From Microbacterium sp. APC 3901 (GTDB taxonomy: Bacteria; Actinomycetota; Actinomycetes; Actinomycetales; Microbacteriaceae), in contig NZ_JASDCU010000010.1 in the NCBI RefSeq assembly GCF_030407765.1, forward strand, positions 1 to 64,000: 64,000 nucleotides of DNA, read 5' to 3'. A program made the position numbers and the translations under genes. Positions 44,137-52,072 of the stretch are shown in pieces; within the stretch, counting starts at the first letter, position 1; each line of letters begins with the position of its first letter. The notes under the pieces are model-generated. The model was given only the letters and a program-made list of their open reading frames with translations. It searched no databases and was not told the DNA's origin.

Positions 44137-44170
44137 CGACATCGTCACGCCTACGTCTTTTGGAGACCTC

Positions 44171-45253
44171 TTGAACATCACGCCTCTCGTGTGGATCATC
44201 ACGATCGCCGTCACGATCGCCTTCTTCGTCTACGAGTTCTTCGCCCATGTGCGAAAGCCGCATGAGCCCACCATCGGCGAGTCCGCGCGCTGGTCGGCGT
44301 TCTACATCGGTCTGGCCTTGCTGTTCGGCGTCGGAATCGGCACCGTGTCTGGATGGACCTACGGAGGCGAGTACTTCGCCGGGTACCTGACGGAGAAGGC
44401 GCTGTCGATCGACAACCTCTTCGTCTTCCTCATCGTGATGACCGGCTTCGCCGTGCCGCGGATCTATCAGCAGAAGGTGCTGATGATCGGCATCGTGATC
44501 GCGCTGATCATGCGCGGTGGCTTCATCGCCCTCGGCGCCACGCTGATCGAGAACTTCTCGTGGATCTTCTACCTCTTCGGCGCCCTGCTGCTGTTCCTCG
44601 CGTACCGACAGGCGTTCGCGCACGGTGAGTCCGACCCGGCCAACGGCCGCTTCATGCGCTTCGTGCGCCGCATCCTGCCGGTGAGCGACGAGTACAACGG
44701 CGACCGCCTCACGGTGAAGCGCGACGGCAAGCGCTTCTTCACCCCGATGTTCCTCGTGATCATCGCGATCGGCTTCGTCGATCTGATCTTCGCGGTCGAC
44801 TCGATCCCCGCGATCTACGGTCTGACCGAAGAGGCGTACATCGTCTTCACGGCCAACGCGTTCGCCCTCATGGGTCTGCGTCAGCTGTACTTCCTCATCG
44901 GCGGTCTGCTGCAGCGCCTGGTCTACCTCGCCCAGGGGCTCGCGGTCATCCTCGCCTTCATCGGCGTCAAGCTCGTCATGCACGCCCTGCACGTCAACGA
45001 GCTGCCGTTCATCAACGGCGGAGAGCCGCTGCTGTGGGTGCCCGAGATCCCGATCTGGTTCTCGCTGGTCTTCATCGGCGCGACCATCGCCGTCGCCACC
45101 ATCGCGAGCCTCATGAAGACGCGACGCGACGACAAGCGCGACGCGCTCGATGCGGCATCCTCGCCGATCGTGGCCGACGATGCATCCGCGGCCGCGGCCG
45201 CCGCCTCGACCTCTGCCTCCCTCACCACCGACACCCAGAAGGAACACTCGTGA
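44171..45253 (+). CDS. TerC-family membrane protein, probable manganese exporter or metalation factor
   Basis: 360-residue membrane protein with about nine helices. Metal-site acidic motifs are visible in SIDNLFVFLIVM and FVDLIFAVDSIPAI, as in Alx/TerC. The start is TTG 44171, preceded by GGAGA, and the conserved sequence begins here (NITPLVWIITIAV). An upstream in-frame ATG at 44078 lies inside the manganese riboswitch and should be rejected. A polar Ala/Ser/Asp-rich tail (about 318-360) ends the protein. TerC relatives Alx and B. subtilis MeeF/MeeY act in manganese export or metal loading of secreted enzymes. Coupled through a tiny ORF to a CNNM-type gene. Confidence 0.88.
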   Translation: MNITPLVWIITIAVTIAFFVYEFFAHVRKPHEPTIGESARWSAFYIGLALLFGVGIGTVSGWTYGGEYFAGYLTEKALSIDNLFVFLIVMTGFAVPRIYQQKVLMIGIVIALIMRGGFIALGATLIENFSWIFYLFGALLLFLAYRQAFAHGESDPANGRFMRFVRRILPVSDEYNGDRLTVKRDGKRFFTPMFLVIIAIGFVDLIFAVDSIPAIYGLTEEAYIVFTANAFALMGLRQLYFLIGGLLQRLVYLAQGLAVILAFIGVKLVMHALHVNELPFINGGEPLLWVPEIPIWFSLVFIGATIAVATIASLMKTRRDDKRDALDAASSPIVADDASAAAAAASTSASLTTDTQKEHS

Positions 45254-45348
45254 ACCAGTCGCGCCGCTCCGACGCGTCCGCAGACCCTGACAGACCCGGT
45301 GCCCGAATGACCTCGGGCACCCCCGCACCTCGTGAGGTGACCCGCTGA
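45250..45348 (+). CDS. 32-codon coupling ORF between terC and the CNNM gene
   Basis: GTG 45250 overlaps the terC stop (GTGA) and the TGA at 45346-45348 overlaps the next start (TGATG). The 32-residue product (begins VNQSRRSDASADPD) is polar, with no membrane segment or known motif. The exact overlap at both ends suggests its job is to carry ribosomes from terC to the next gene rather than to make a functional peptide. It may also simply be an intergenic spacer that happens to stay open. Confidence 0.45.
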   Translation: MNQSRRSDASADPDRPGARMTSGTPAPREVTR

Positions 45349-46652
45349 TGGGCGACCTCGCGGTGAACATCGCACTGGTGTTCGTGTTCGTCCTCGTCGG
45401 CGGCGTGTTCGCCGCCACCGAGATGGCGCTCGTCACCCTGCGTGAGAGCCAGATCAATGCCATCGCCGCTCGTGGCAGGCGAGGTGAGAAGGTCGCGAGT
45501 CTGGCTCGCAACCCGAACACCTTCCTCTCTGCGGTGCAGATCGGCGTGACGGTCGCGGGCTTCGCGTCGGCGGCATACGGTGCGACCTCGATCGCCCCGT
45601 CGGTCGCGCCGCTGCTCGAGAACCTCGGCGTCGCGGCGCCGTTGGCCCTGACGCTGGCGACCGTGCTGTTGACGCTGGTGATCGCGTATCTCTCGCTGGT
45701 GCTGGGCGAGCTCGTGCCCAAGCGCCTCGCGATCCAGCGCAACGCCCAGTTCGCATATGCCGTCGCCCCGGTGCTCGACGGCTTCGCCACCGTCATGCGG
45801 CCCGTCATCTGGCTGCTCTCGGTGTCGACGAACGCGGTGGTGCGCCTGCTCGGCGGCGATCCGAACAAGGCCGCCGACGAGCTCAGCGACGAGGAGCTGC
45901 GCGACATCGTCGCGACGCATCAGAGCCTCCCCGACGACGAGCGGCGGATTCTCGACGACGTGCTGTCGCTGCGCGGGCGCCAGGTGAGCGAGGTGATGCG
46001 GCCCCGCCCCGAGGTCGTCGCGCTCGACGGTGCGGCGACGCTGGCCGAGGCGATCTCGCAGGTCAGGGAGCTGCCGTTCTCGCGGTATCCCGTGATCGAC
46101 GCGTCGCTCGACGACATCGTGGGCTTCGTGCACGTGCGCGACCTCTTCGAGGCCGCTCACGACGACGCGACGCGCGAGGTGCTCGGTCTCATGCGCCCGG
46201 TCGAGTACGTGCCGTCGACCGCGGGCGTGCTGCCGACCCTGACCCGCATGCGCGCGGCCGGTCACCAGATCGCGGTCGTCGTCGACGAGTACGGCGGCAC
46301 CGACGGCATCGTGACCCTCGAGGACCTCGTCGAAGAGGTCGTCGGCGAGATCTTCGACGAGTACGACACGGAAGACCGGATGCAGGATGCCGGCGGTGCG
46401 CTGGACGGACGCCTGAACCTGCAGGACTTCGCCGAGATCACCGGCATCGCCCTGCCCCGAGGTGCGTCGGACACGGTCGCCGGTTTCGTGATGGAGATGC
46501 TCGGACGCCTGGCGGTGGTCGGTGACGCGGTCGAGGTGCCTGGTGCGACGATCCGGGTCACCGCCGTGGACCGCCGTCGGATCGCCGAGATCCGGGTGGT
46601 TCTGCATGATGATGCCGGGTCGGATGCCGCAGACGGCGGCACCCGGGCCTGA
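45348..46652 (+). CDS. CNNM/CorC (HlyC) family divalent-cation transport protein
   Basis: 434 residues with the standard order: DUF21/CNNM membrane domain (about 1-190, starting with a short helix and [15 protein letters not shown]), a CBS pair (about 200-330; [38 protein letters not shown]) and a CorC/HlyC domain (about 345-425). This family moves or regulates Mg2+ and related divalent cations; the older name hemolysin is misleading. Its start overlaps the stop of the 32-codon ORF, tying its translation to terC and so probably to the manganese riboswitch. The substrate could therefore be Mn2+/Mg2+, an inference from context. Confidence 0.88.
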   Translation: MGDLAVNIALVFVFVLVGGVFAATEMALVTLRESQINAIAARGRRGEKVASLARNPNTFLSAVQIGVTVAGFASAAYGATSIAPSVAPLLENLGVAAPLALTLATVLLTLVIAYLSLVLGELVPKRLAIQRNAQFAYAVAPVLDGFATVMRPVIWLLSVSTNAVVRLLGGDPNKAADELSDEELRDIVATHQSLPDDERRILDDVLSLRGRQVSEVMRPRPEVVALDGAATLAEAISQVRELPFSRYPVIDASLDDIVGFVHVRDLFEAAHDDATREVLGLMRPVEYVPSTAGVLPTLTRMRAAGHQIAVVVDEYGGTDGIVTLEDLVEEVVGEIFDEYDTEDRMQDAGGALDGRLNLQDFAEITGIALPRGASDTVAGFVMEMLGRLAVVGDAVEVPGATIRVTAVDRRRIAEIRVVLHDDAGSDAADGGTRA

Positions 46653-46655
46653 ACG

Positions 46656-46681
46656 TCGGACCTGAGGCTCGGACCTGAGCC
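46656..46681. repeat. Two-copy 13-bp repeat after the CNNM gene
   Basis: TCGGACCTGAGGC and TCGGACCTGAGCC follow the stop codon directly. They contain the same CCTGAG core found in the hexanucleotide arrays and reach the 3' end of the next gene. Confidence 0.6.
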
Positions 46682-47407
46682 TCAGGTCTCGTTCCAGAGC
46701 CGACGGTAGTACTCGAGGCGCTCCCGATCGGGGGCGACTCCGTAGTCCTCGATGAGCGTATCCGCCCAGCCGGGACCGAAGTTCCACTCGGTGCTCATCG
46801 AGGCGACGGCGATGTCGGCCCAGCGGTCGGCTGTGCCGAGGGCTGCGAGATCGACATGCGCGAGCGGTCGACCGGCATCGTCGAGCAGGGTGTTCGGCAT
46901 GCACGCGTCGCCGTGGCACACGACCAGCCTGTCGACCGGCGGGGGCTCGTGCAGGTCGGCGGGCACGGTGACGCCGCGCTCTGCGGCGTTCGCGATCCGC
47001 CACGCAGGGTCCCATGCCCAGGGGCACTGCTCGACGGGCAGCGAGTCGTGCAACGCCCTCAGAGCGGCGCCGACGGCGTGCACGGCGGTCTCGGGTTCTT
47101 CGCTCCAGCGGTGATCGACGGCGCTGTGCCCGGGGAGCGCCGCGGTGACGAGCCACTCGTGAGCGTCATCCTCGCCCTGATCGAGCACCTCGGGAACCGG
47201 GATCCACTGCCGCGCCCACCTCATCCGCTCTGCCTCGTCGCGCATGTTCGCCTCGGCGTCGTGCGGCCCCCACTTGATGTAGCGCCCGTCGCCGGTGCGG
47301 AATGTGAGCCCGCCGATGCCGTTCAGCCACACCGGGGTCAGGGTGGCGCCCGCGGCCAGAGACAGCACGATCGGTGGGATCGCCGTCGAGGCGGAAGGGA
47401 TGCTCAT
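46682..47407 (-). CDS. Aminoglycoside-phosphotransferase-fold (APH) kinase-like protein
   Basis: 241-residue small-molecule kinase-like protein. The catalytic loop HGDACMPN (H-x-D-x4-N) and the following metal-binding Asp in AHVDLAALG are both present, and the C-terminal part resembles APH(3') enzymes (GTADRWADIAVA). The N-terminal lobe is short and its nucleotide loop is not a textbook one. It could phosphorylate an aminoglycoside, a macrolide or a cellular metabolite; resistance should not be assumed. ATG 47407 is the first start consistent with the conserved N-terminus (PSASTAIPPIV). Divergent from the acidic hypothetical gene (138 bases). Confidence 0.75.
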   Translation of the reverse strand: MSIPSASTAIPPIVLSLAAGATLTPVWLNGIGGLTFRTGDGRYIKWGPHDAEANMRDEAERMRWARQWIPVPEVLDQGEDDAHEWLVTAALPGHSAVDHRWSEEPETAVHAVGAALRALHDSLPVEQCPWAWDPAWRIANAAERGVTVPADLHEPPPVDRLVVCHGDACMPNTLLDDAGRPLAHVDLAALGTADRWADIAVASMSTEWNFGPGWADTLIEDYGVAPDRERLEYYRRLWNET

Positions 47408-47480
47408 GGGTCGCTCGCTTCGTGTCTGAACGTATATCGGTATGCACGTATTCTCCCGGTTATCGGGGTTCATCTGCGAT

Positions 47481-47486
47481 TAGTCT
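47481..47486 (+). promoter_or_regulatory. Possible -10 element for the acidic hypothetical gene
   Basis: TAGTCT about 60 bases before GTG 47546. No clear -35 is seen. Confidence 0.35.
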
Positions 47487-47545
47487 CAGTCCCGGTCGCC
47501 GTCGGCGACCGCAACATCCATCCCACTCGACACACAGAGGTCTTC

Positions 47546-48178
47546 GTGCGCGTTTCGTCTCGGCCGCAGTGGTGGCGGCGGCACGGCAGCGATGCCGACG
47601 CCTCCTCGTCCGGATCCGGGGTGCCCGGGTCGGACGCCGCTCAGGCGACCGCGGTCGGGCTGCCGAAGGCTCGGGCGGTGTCGTCGCAGGAATCCGGCGA
47701 ACGGGATCTCGACCAGTTCGTGGAGTGGATCTGGAGTGGAGACGCTGAGGCATCCGCGCCCGACGACACCGTCGAGAGCGTACGCATCACCATTGAGGAG
47801 CAGTACAACATGAGTTCACTTGACGACGCCCTGCAGCAGCTGCTGGCCATCGAGGGCGCGACGGGCGCCGCGATCGTCGACTACGGCAGCGGCATGGCAC
47901 TCGCCCAGGGCGGCAACCCCTCGTTCGACCTCGGGATCGCCGCGGCCGGCAACTCGAACGTCGTGCGCGCCAAGCTCGCCACGATGCGAGACCTCGGGGT
48001 CACCGACGAGATCGACGACATCCTCATCACCCTGAGCTCGCAGTACCACCTGATCAACGTGCTCAACACGACGGGCGCGAACGGTCTCTTCATCTACCTC
48101 GTGCTCAACAGCGCGTCGGCGAACCTCGCGCTCGCGCGTCACAAGCTGAAGGGCATCGCCGCGCAGATCGAGGTCTGA
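47546..48178 (+). CDS. Acidic hypothetical protein, roadblock/LC7-like C-terminal domain, two plausible starts
   Basis: 210 residues from GTG 47546 (AGAGG upstream), or 122 residues from an internal ATG at 47810 that has its own GAGGAG (47795-47800). Third-position G/C is high from 47546 onward, so the longer form is coding. The C-terminal domain (MSSLDDALQQLLAIEGATGAAIVDYGSGMALAQGG...) has the alternating helix-strand layout of roadblock/LC7 proteins, which act with small GTPases in polarity or motility, but this is a structural guess. The N-terminal part is Ser/Asp-rich with the tryptophans WW and WIW. No GTPase gene is adjacent. Confidence 0.6.
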   Translation: MRVSSRPQWWRRHGSDADASSSGSGVPGSDAAQATAVGLPKARAVSSQESGERDLDQFVEWIWSGDAEASAPDDTVESVRITIEEQYNMSSLDDALQQLLAIEGATGAAIVDYGSGMALAQGGNPSFDLGIAAAGNSNVVRAKLATMRDLGVTDEIDDILITLSSQYHLINVLNTTGANGLFIYLVLNSASANLALARHKLKGIAAQIEV

Positions 48179-48194
48179 TCTCTCGGGCGCACAG

Positions 48195-48225
48195 AAGGGG
48201 CGGGGCCGTCACGGCTCCGCCCCTT
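48195..48225 (+). terminator. Terminator after the acidic hypothetical gene
   Basis: AAGGGGCGGGGCC pairs with GGCTCCGCCCCTT (13 bp including one G-T pair) around a GTCAC loop. No clear T-run follows. Confidence 0.7.
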
Positions 48226-48295
48226 CCGCGTGTGCGGCGTAGGCTCGGGATCGACACGGTCGACGGATGCCAGGCTCCCGACGTGTCGCTTGAAA

Positions 48296-48324
48296 CTCAG
48301 AATCAGCTAAACTGACACTGAGTC
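48296..48324. promoter_or_regulatory. Inverted-repeat operator candidate upstream of SDR operon
   Basis: ACTCAGAATCAG (48296-48307), a 5-base centre and CTGACACTGAGT (48313-48324) form 12-base arms matching at 10 of 12 positions. It covers the likely -10 TAAACT (48309-48314). Confidence 0.55.
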
Positions 48325-48348
48325 GCACACGTTTCGAAGGAGAACCGC

Positions 48349-49110
48349 ATGCAGATCCAGGGCTCGAGTGCTCTCATCACCGGCGGTGCGTCCGGTCTGG
48401 GCCTCGCCACCGCACGAACGCTCGCCGCCGCGGGCGCCGTCGTCACGATCCTCGACCTGCCGTCGTCGGCCGGAGCCGAGATCGCCGACGAGATCGGCGG
48501 AGTCTTCGCGGGCGGCGACGTCACGAGCGCTGACGATGCCGCCGCGGCCGTCGCCGCAGCTCAGGCCGCAGCACCGCTGCGCATCGTGGTCAACTGCGCC
48601 GGCATCGCGCCGCCGGCCAAGGTGCTCGACCGTGAGGGAAACCCCGCGGTGCTCGCCGACTTCGAGCGCATCGTGCGCATCAACCTCGTCGGCACCTTCA
48701 ACGTCCTCTCACAGGCGTCAGCCGTGATCGCGAAGAACGATCCGACGGACGACGGCGACCGCGGCGTCATCGTGAACACCGCGAGCGTGGCGGCCTTCGA
48801 CGGTCAGATCGGTCAGCCCGCATATTCGGCCTCGAAGGGCGGAGTGCACGCCATGACCCTCCCGGTCGCTCGCGAGCTCGCCCGCTACGGCATCCGCGTC
48901 TGCACCATCGCCCCGGGCATCATGGAGACGCCGATGCTGATGGGCCTCCCGCAGGCCGCACAGGACTCGCTCGGCCAGCAGGTGCCGTTCCCCTCGCGCC
49001 TCGGACGCCCCGACGAATACGCGGCCCTCGTGCAGCAGATCGTCGAGAACGGCTATCTCAACGGAGAGACCATCCGCCTCGACGGCGCGATCCGCATGGC
49101 GCCGAAGTAA
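48349..49110 (+). CDS. Short-chain dehydrogenase, 3-hydroxyacyl-CoA dehydrogenase type II-like
   Basis: NAD-dependent SDR of 253 residues. The dinucleotide motif TGGASGLG, the NCAG strand motif and the catalytic S...YSASK (TASVAAFDGQIGQPAYSASK) are intact. Overall similarity is to the HSD10/3-hydroxyacyl-CoA dehydrogenase type II group, including the MTLPVARELARYGIRVCTIAPGIMETPM stretch, so it probably oxidises 3-hydroxyacyl-CoA in fatty-acid or isoleucine breakdown. AAGGAG lies eight bases before the ATG. Cotranscribed with the next SDR gene (30-base gap). Confidence 0.85.
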   Translation: MQIQGSSALITGGASGLGLATARTLAAAGAVVTILDLPSSAGAEIADEIGGVFAGGDVTSADDAAAAVAAAQAAAPLRIVVNCAGIAPPAKVLDREGNPAVLADFERIVRINLVGTFNVLSQASAVIAKNDPTDDGDRGVIVNTASVAAFDGQIGQPAYSASKGGVHAMTLPVARELARYGIRVCTIAPGIMETPMLMGLPQAAQDSLGQQVPFPSRLGRPDEYAALVQQIVENGYLNGETIRLDGAIRMAPK

Positions 49111-49140
49111 CCCGCAGCACCCACGCTTCAAGGAGAATCC

Positions 49141-49971
49141 ATGTCACTGGCAGGCAAGACCATCCTGATGTCCGGCGGAAGCCGCGGCATCGGCCTCGCG
49201 ATCGCCCTGCGCGCCGCGGCCGACGGCGCGAACATCGCGATGCTCGCGAAGACCGACACCCCGCATCCGAAGCTCGAGGGCACGGTGCACTCGGCGGCCG
49301 AGCAGATCAGGGCCGCCGGCGGCCAGGCGCTGCCGATCGTGGGCGACGTGCGCGACGACGATGACATCACCGAGGCCGTGATGAAGACGCAGGGCGAGTT
49401 CGGCGGCATCGACATCGTCATCAACAACGCCAGCGTCATCGACCTGTCGCGCTCGCTCGACCTCGGCGCGAAGAAGTACGACCTCATGCAGGACGTGAAC
49501 GTGCGGGGAACCTTCATGCTGTCGCGCGCGGCCGTGCCTATTCTCAAGGACGCCGAGAACCCGCACATCCTGTCGCTGTCGCCGCCCCTGAACCCCACGC
49601 CGAAGTGGCTCGGCGCGCACACCGGGTACACCCTTGCGAAGTTCGGCATGACGATGGTCACGCTCGGTCTCGCGGCGGAGTTCGCCCGCGACGGCATCGC
49701 CGCCAACACGCTCTGGCCGCGCACGACGATCGCGACCGCCGCCGTGCAGAACCTGCTCGGCGGCGACAAGGTCATGGCCGCGAGCCGCACGCCCGACATC
49801 TATGCCGATGCCGCCTACGCAGTGCTGCTCAAGCCGGCGGCCGAATACACCGGCCAGACGCTGATCGTCGAGGATGTGCTCGAAGCAGACGGCGTCACCG
49901 ACTTCTCGAAGTACGCCGCCGTGCCGGGGACTCCCGACGACCGACTGTTCCCCGACATCTTCCTCGACTGA
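49141..49971 (+). CDS. Short-chain dehydrogenase, HSDL2-like
   Basis: NAD(P)-dependent SDR of 276 residues resembling the hydroxysteroid-dehydrogenase-like 2 group. The GGSRGIG cofactor motif, NNAS strand and YTLAK active-site motif are present; the serine position is replaced by the stretch SLSPPLNP typical of this group. It also carries the long segment between cofactor motif and catalytic loop (AKTDTPHPKLEGTVHSAAEQI). AAGGAG lies seven bases before the ATG. Its pairing with an acyl-CoA dehydrogenase-type SDR points to lipid catabolism. The substrate is unknown. Confidence 0.85.
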   Translation: MSLAGKTILMSGGSRGIGLAIALRAAADGANIAMLAKTDTPHPKLEGTVHSAAEQIRAAGGQALPIVGDVRDDDDITEAVMKTQGEFGGIDIVINNASVIDLSRSLDLGAKKYDLMQDVNVRGTFMLSRAAVPILKDAENPHILSLSPPLNPTPKWLGAHTGYTLAKFGMTMVTLGLAAEFARDGIAANTLWPRTTIATAAVQNLLGGDKVMAASRTPDIYADAAYAVLLKPAAEYTGQTLIVEDVLEADGVTDFSKYAAVPGTPDDRLFPDIFLD

Positions 49972-50017
49972 CGCGTCGACAGGCTCAGCGACCCGGAGGC
50001 CCGAAACGGCGGGCAGA

Positions 50018-50770
50018 TCAGACGAGCAGGTAGACGGCACCGGCGATCGTGAGGACGATCACGATGCGGTCGAACAGCACCTGGTTCATGCGCCTCGCCA
50101 GGCGGATGCCGCCGAGGGCGCCGAGCACGACGAGCGGCGCCAGCACCGCATCCATCAACAGCACGTGTCCGTCGAACAGGCCGAGCCCCGCGAGGAACGG
50201 GATCTTCACGAGGTTGATGATCGCGAAGAACCAGGCCGAGGTGCCCAGGAACACCTGAACGGGTGTGCGCGTCGCGAGAAAGTACATCGACATGACGGGT
50301 CCGCCGGCGTTCGCGACCATCGTCGTGAACCCGCCGAGCGTGCCGTAGACGCCGGAGAGCACGATGCCCCCGGGTGCCGGGGTCACGGCATCCGCCGCCC
50401 GGTTCTGCCGCCACCGTCTCCACAGGGTGATGGCGATCATCGCGAGCAGGATCACGCCGATCGCGCGACGCACGATGCCATCACCCGCGATCGCGAGGAA
50501 CGCGAAGCCCGCCAGAAGCCCTGCGAGCACGGCCGGCGCCAGCCGCAGCAGCGTCGGCCAGTGCGCGTGGCGACGGTAGGTGATCAGGGCGAACACGTCG
50601 CCGACGATGAGCAGCAGGAGCATCGCGGCGGTCGACGTGCGCGCGGGCAGCACGGTCGCGAACAGGGCTATCGCCAGGATGCTGCCGCCGGGCAGTGCCG
50701 TCTTCGAGATGCCGATCGTGACCGCGGCGAGGCCGAGTGCGGCCCACGCGAGGGGGGCGAGTTCGATCAC
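50018..50770 (-). CDS. TSUP (TauE/SafE) family membrane transporter
   Basis: 250-residue permease with about eight helices in two related halves; the glycine-rich motifs IGISKTALPGGSILAIALFATVLP and TMVANAGGPVMSMYFLA are characteristic of TSUP proteins, which move sulphite, organosulphonates or small organic acids. GTG 50770 follows the ankyrin gene stop by seven bases and should be cotranscribed with it and with the KDPG aldolase gene. The context suggests an organic acid substrate related to sugar-acid catabolism, but this is inference only. Confidence 0.82.
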   Translation of the reverse strand: MIELAPLAWAALGLAAVTIGISKTALPGGSILAIALFATVLPARTSTAAMLLLLIVGDVFALITYRRHAHWPTLLRLAPAVLAGLLAGFAFLAIAGDGIVRRAIGVILLAMIAITLWRRWRQNRAADAVTPAPGGIVLSGVYGTLGGFTTMVANAGGPVMSMYFLATRTPVQVFLGTSAWFFAIINLVKIPFLAGLGLFDGHVLLMDAVLAPLVVLGALGGIRLARRMNQVLFDRIVIVLTIAGAVYLLV

Positions 50771-50777
50771 CGGGTGA

Positions 50778-51365
50778 TCAGCGTTCCAGCAGCGCGACGA
50801 TCGCGTCGTAACCGCGCTCTGCGGCGAGGTCGCGGGGAAGGACACCGTCGCCGTCGCGGATCGTGGTGTCGGCGCCACCGTCGATGAGCGCGCGCACGAC
50901 GTCGACGTAGGCGTCGGATCCGTCGCCGAGGACGATCGCCTCGTGCAGTGCCGTCCAGTGCAGGTTGTTGACGTGATTCGGGTCGACGCCCGCTTCGAGC
51001 AGGATCTCGACGGTGGCGAGCAGCCCCCGTTCGGATGCCGGGATCAGCGCTGTGCCTCCGAAGCGGTTCGTGCTGGTGAGGTCGGCGCCGTTGTCGAGCG
51101 TGAGCCGCAGGATCTCGTCATGCCCGCGTGCGCCCGCGTAGAGGTACGCGGAGTCCTGGATGTCGTCCTTCGCGTTCACGTCGGCTCCCGCCTCGATCAA
51201 GACGCGTGCGGCGTCGACGCGGTTCTCCTTCGTGGCGGCGACGAGAGCCGTCATGGCGCCGTCGGCGCGGGCCTCGATGTCGGCTCCTGCGTCGAGGGCG
51301 GCGCGCACGGCATCCGCGTCGCCCGCGGATGCCGCGGTGAGGAGATCACGGGTGGCATCAGACAT
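50778..51365 (-). CDS. Ankyrin-repeat protein
   Basis: 195-residue soluble protein composed of about five ankyrin repeats (recognisable units: DLLTAASAGDADAVRAALDAGAD, RVDAARVLIEAGADVNAKD, GHDEILRLTLDNGAD, GLLATVEILLEAGVDPN, AYVDVVRALIDGGAD). Ankyrin repeats bind other proteins. The start is ATG 51365 with GAGGAG six bases upstream; it follows the eda stop by 10 bases. Its place between an aldolase and a transporter suggests it may scaffold or regulate one of them. No secretion signal is present. Confidence 0.85.
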   Translation of the reverse strand: MSDATRDLLTAASAGDADAVRAALDAGADIEARADGAMTALVAATKENRVDAARVLIEAGADVNAKDDIQDSAYLYAGARGHDEILRLTLDNGADLTSTNRFGGTALIPASERGLLATVEILLEAGVDPNHVNNLHWTALHEAIVLGDGSDAYVDVVRALIDGGADTTIRDGDGVLPRDLAAERGYDAIVALLER

Positions 51366-51375
51366 GGGGGACTCC

Positions 51376-52014
51376 TCAGCTGCGGGCGTGGGCGAGCGCT
51401 GCGGCGAAACGCGCCGAGCGCTGCTCGATGTCGGCCCAGTCCGATGCGGCGAGCGAGGCGCCGTTCGCGAGGTCGCCGCCCGCGCCGACCGCGACGGCAC
51501 CGGCGCGGAACCACTCGGCGAGGTTGTCGGGGCTGACGCCGCCCGTCGGCATCAGCGGGGCGTCGGGGAAGGGCCCCCGGAGCGCACCGAGGTACGAGGG
51601 GCCGCCGAGCGAGGCGGGGAAGATCTTGATCACGTCGACGCCCAGTTCGAGTGCGCCCATGACCTCGGTCGGCGTCATGGCGCCGGTCATCACGACGCGA
51701 TCGGTGTCGAGCATCGCGCGGGTCAGCGCGGGAAGAGTCCCGGGGCTCACCAGGAACTCCGCGCCGGCGTCCGCGGCGAGTGCGGCCTGCGCGGCGGTGG
51801 TGACGGTGCCCGCGCCGATGTAGGCGGCGTCGCCGTGGCGCGCGATGAGCTCGCGGATCACGGCCGGTGCGTCCGGTGTCGAGAAGGTGACCTCGATGCC
51901 GGTCACCCCGCCGCGGATGATCGCCTCGGACGCCTCGAGGGCGAGCTCGGGCGAGGGCGCGCGGAGCACGGCGAGGACGCCGGCGGCGCGGGCGCGGGAG
52001 AGACGGTCGGGCAT
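51376..52014 (-). CDS. eda: 2-dehydro-3-deoxyphosphogluconate (KDPG/KHG) aldolase
   Basis: Class I aldolase cleaving KDPG to pyruvate and glyceraldehyde-3-phosphate, or the related hydroxy-oxoglutarate. 212 residues, TIM barrel. The catalytic Glu41 is in GVTGIEVTFST and the Schiff-base Lys130 in VIKIFPA. The family motif GAGTVTTAAQ and the phosphate-binding MPTGGVSPDN are present. ATG 52014 has AAGGAG seven bases upstream. No Edd or sugar-acid kinase gene is nearby, so which branch it serves (Entner-Doudoroff or hexuronate use) is open; hexuronate use would fit the pectin lyase 47 kb upstream only loosely. Confidence 0.92.
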   Translation of the reverse strand: MPDRLSRARAAGVLAVLRAPSPELALEASEAIIRGGVTGIEVTFSTPDAPAVIRELIARHGDAAYIGAGTVTTAAQAALAADAGAEFLVSPGTLPALTRAMLDTDRVVMTGAMTPTEVMGALELGVDVIKIFPASLGGPSYLGALRGPFPDAPLMPTGGVSPDNLAEWFRAGAVAVGAGGDLANGASLAASDWADIEQRSARFAAALAHARS

Positions 52015-52062
52015 CGGGGCTCCTTCGGTGGGGGATCGCATCCATTCTCCCCGACCGTAACC

Positions 52063-52072
52063 TGTAATTACA
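52063..52072. promoter_or_regulatory. Palindrome TGTAATTACA between eda and the L7/L12-like gene
   Basis: Perfect 10-bp AT-rich palindrome in otherwise GC-rich sequence, overlapping the likely -35 (TTGTAA) of eda and the stop codon of the upstream gene. It resembles a GntR-type operator. Confidence 0.45.

Noticed and set aside
44078..44170. Extended N-terminus of the TerC protein
   Set aside because: These bases form the manganese riboswitch; conserved TerC sequence begins at TTG 44171 behind GGAGA.
46682..47407. Aminoglycoside resistance gene
   Set aside because: The APH fold and catalytic loop are present but substrate cannot be deduced, and the N-terminal lobe is atypical; annotated as a phosphotransferase-like protein only.
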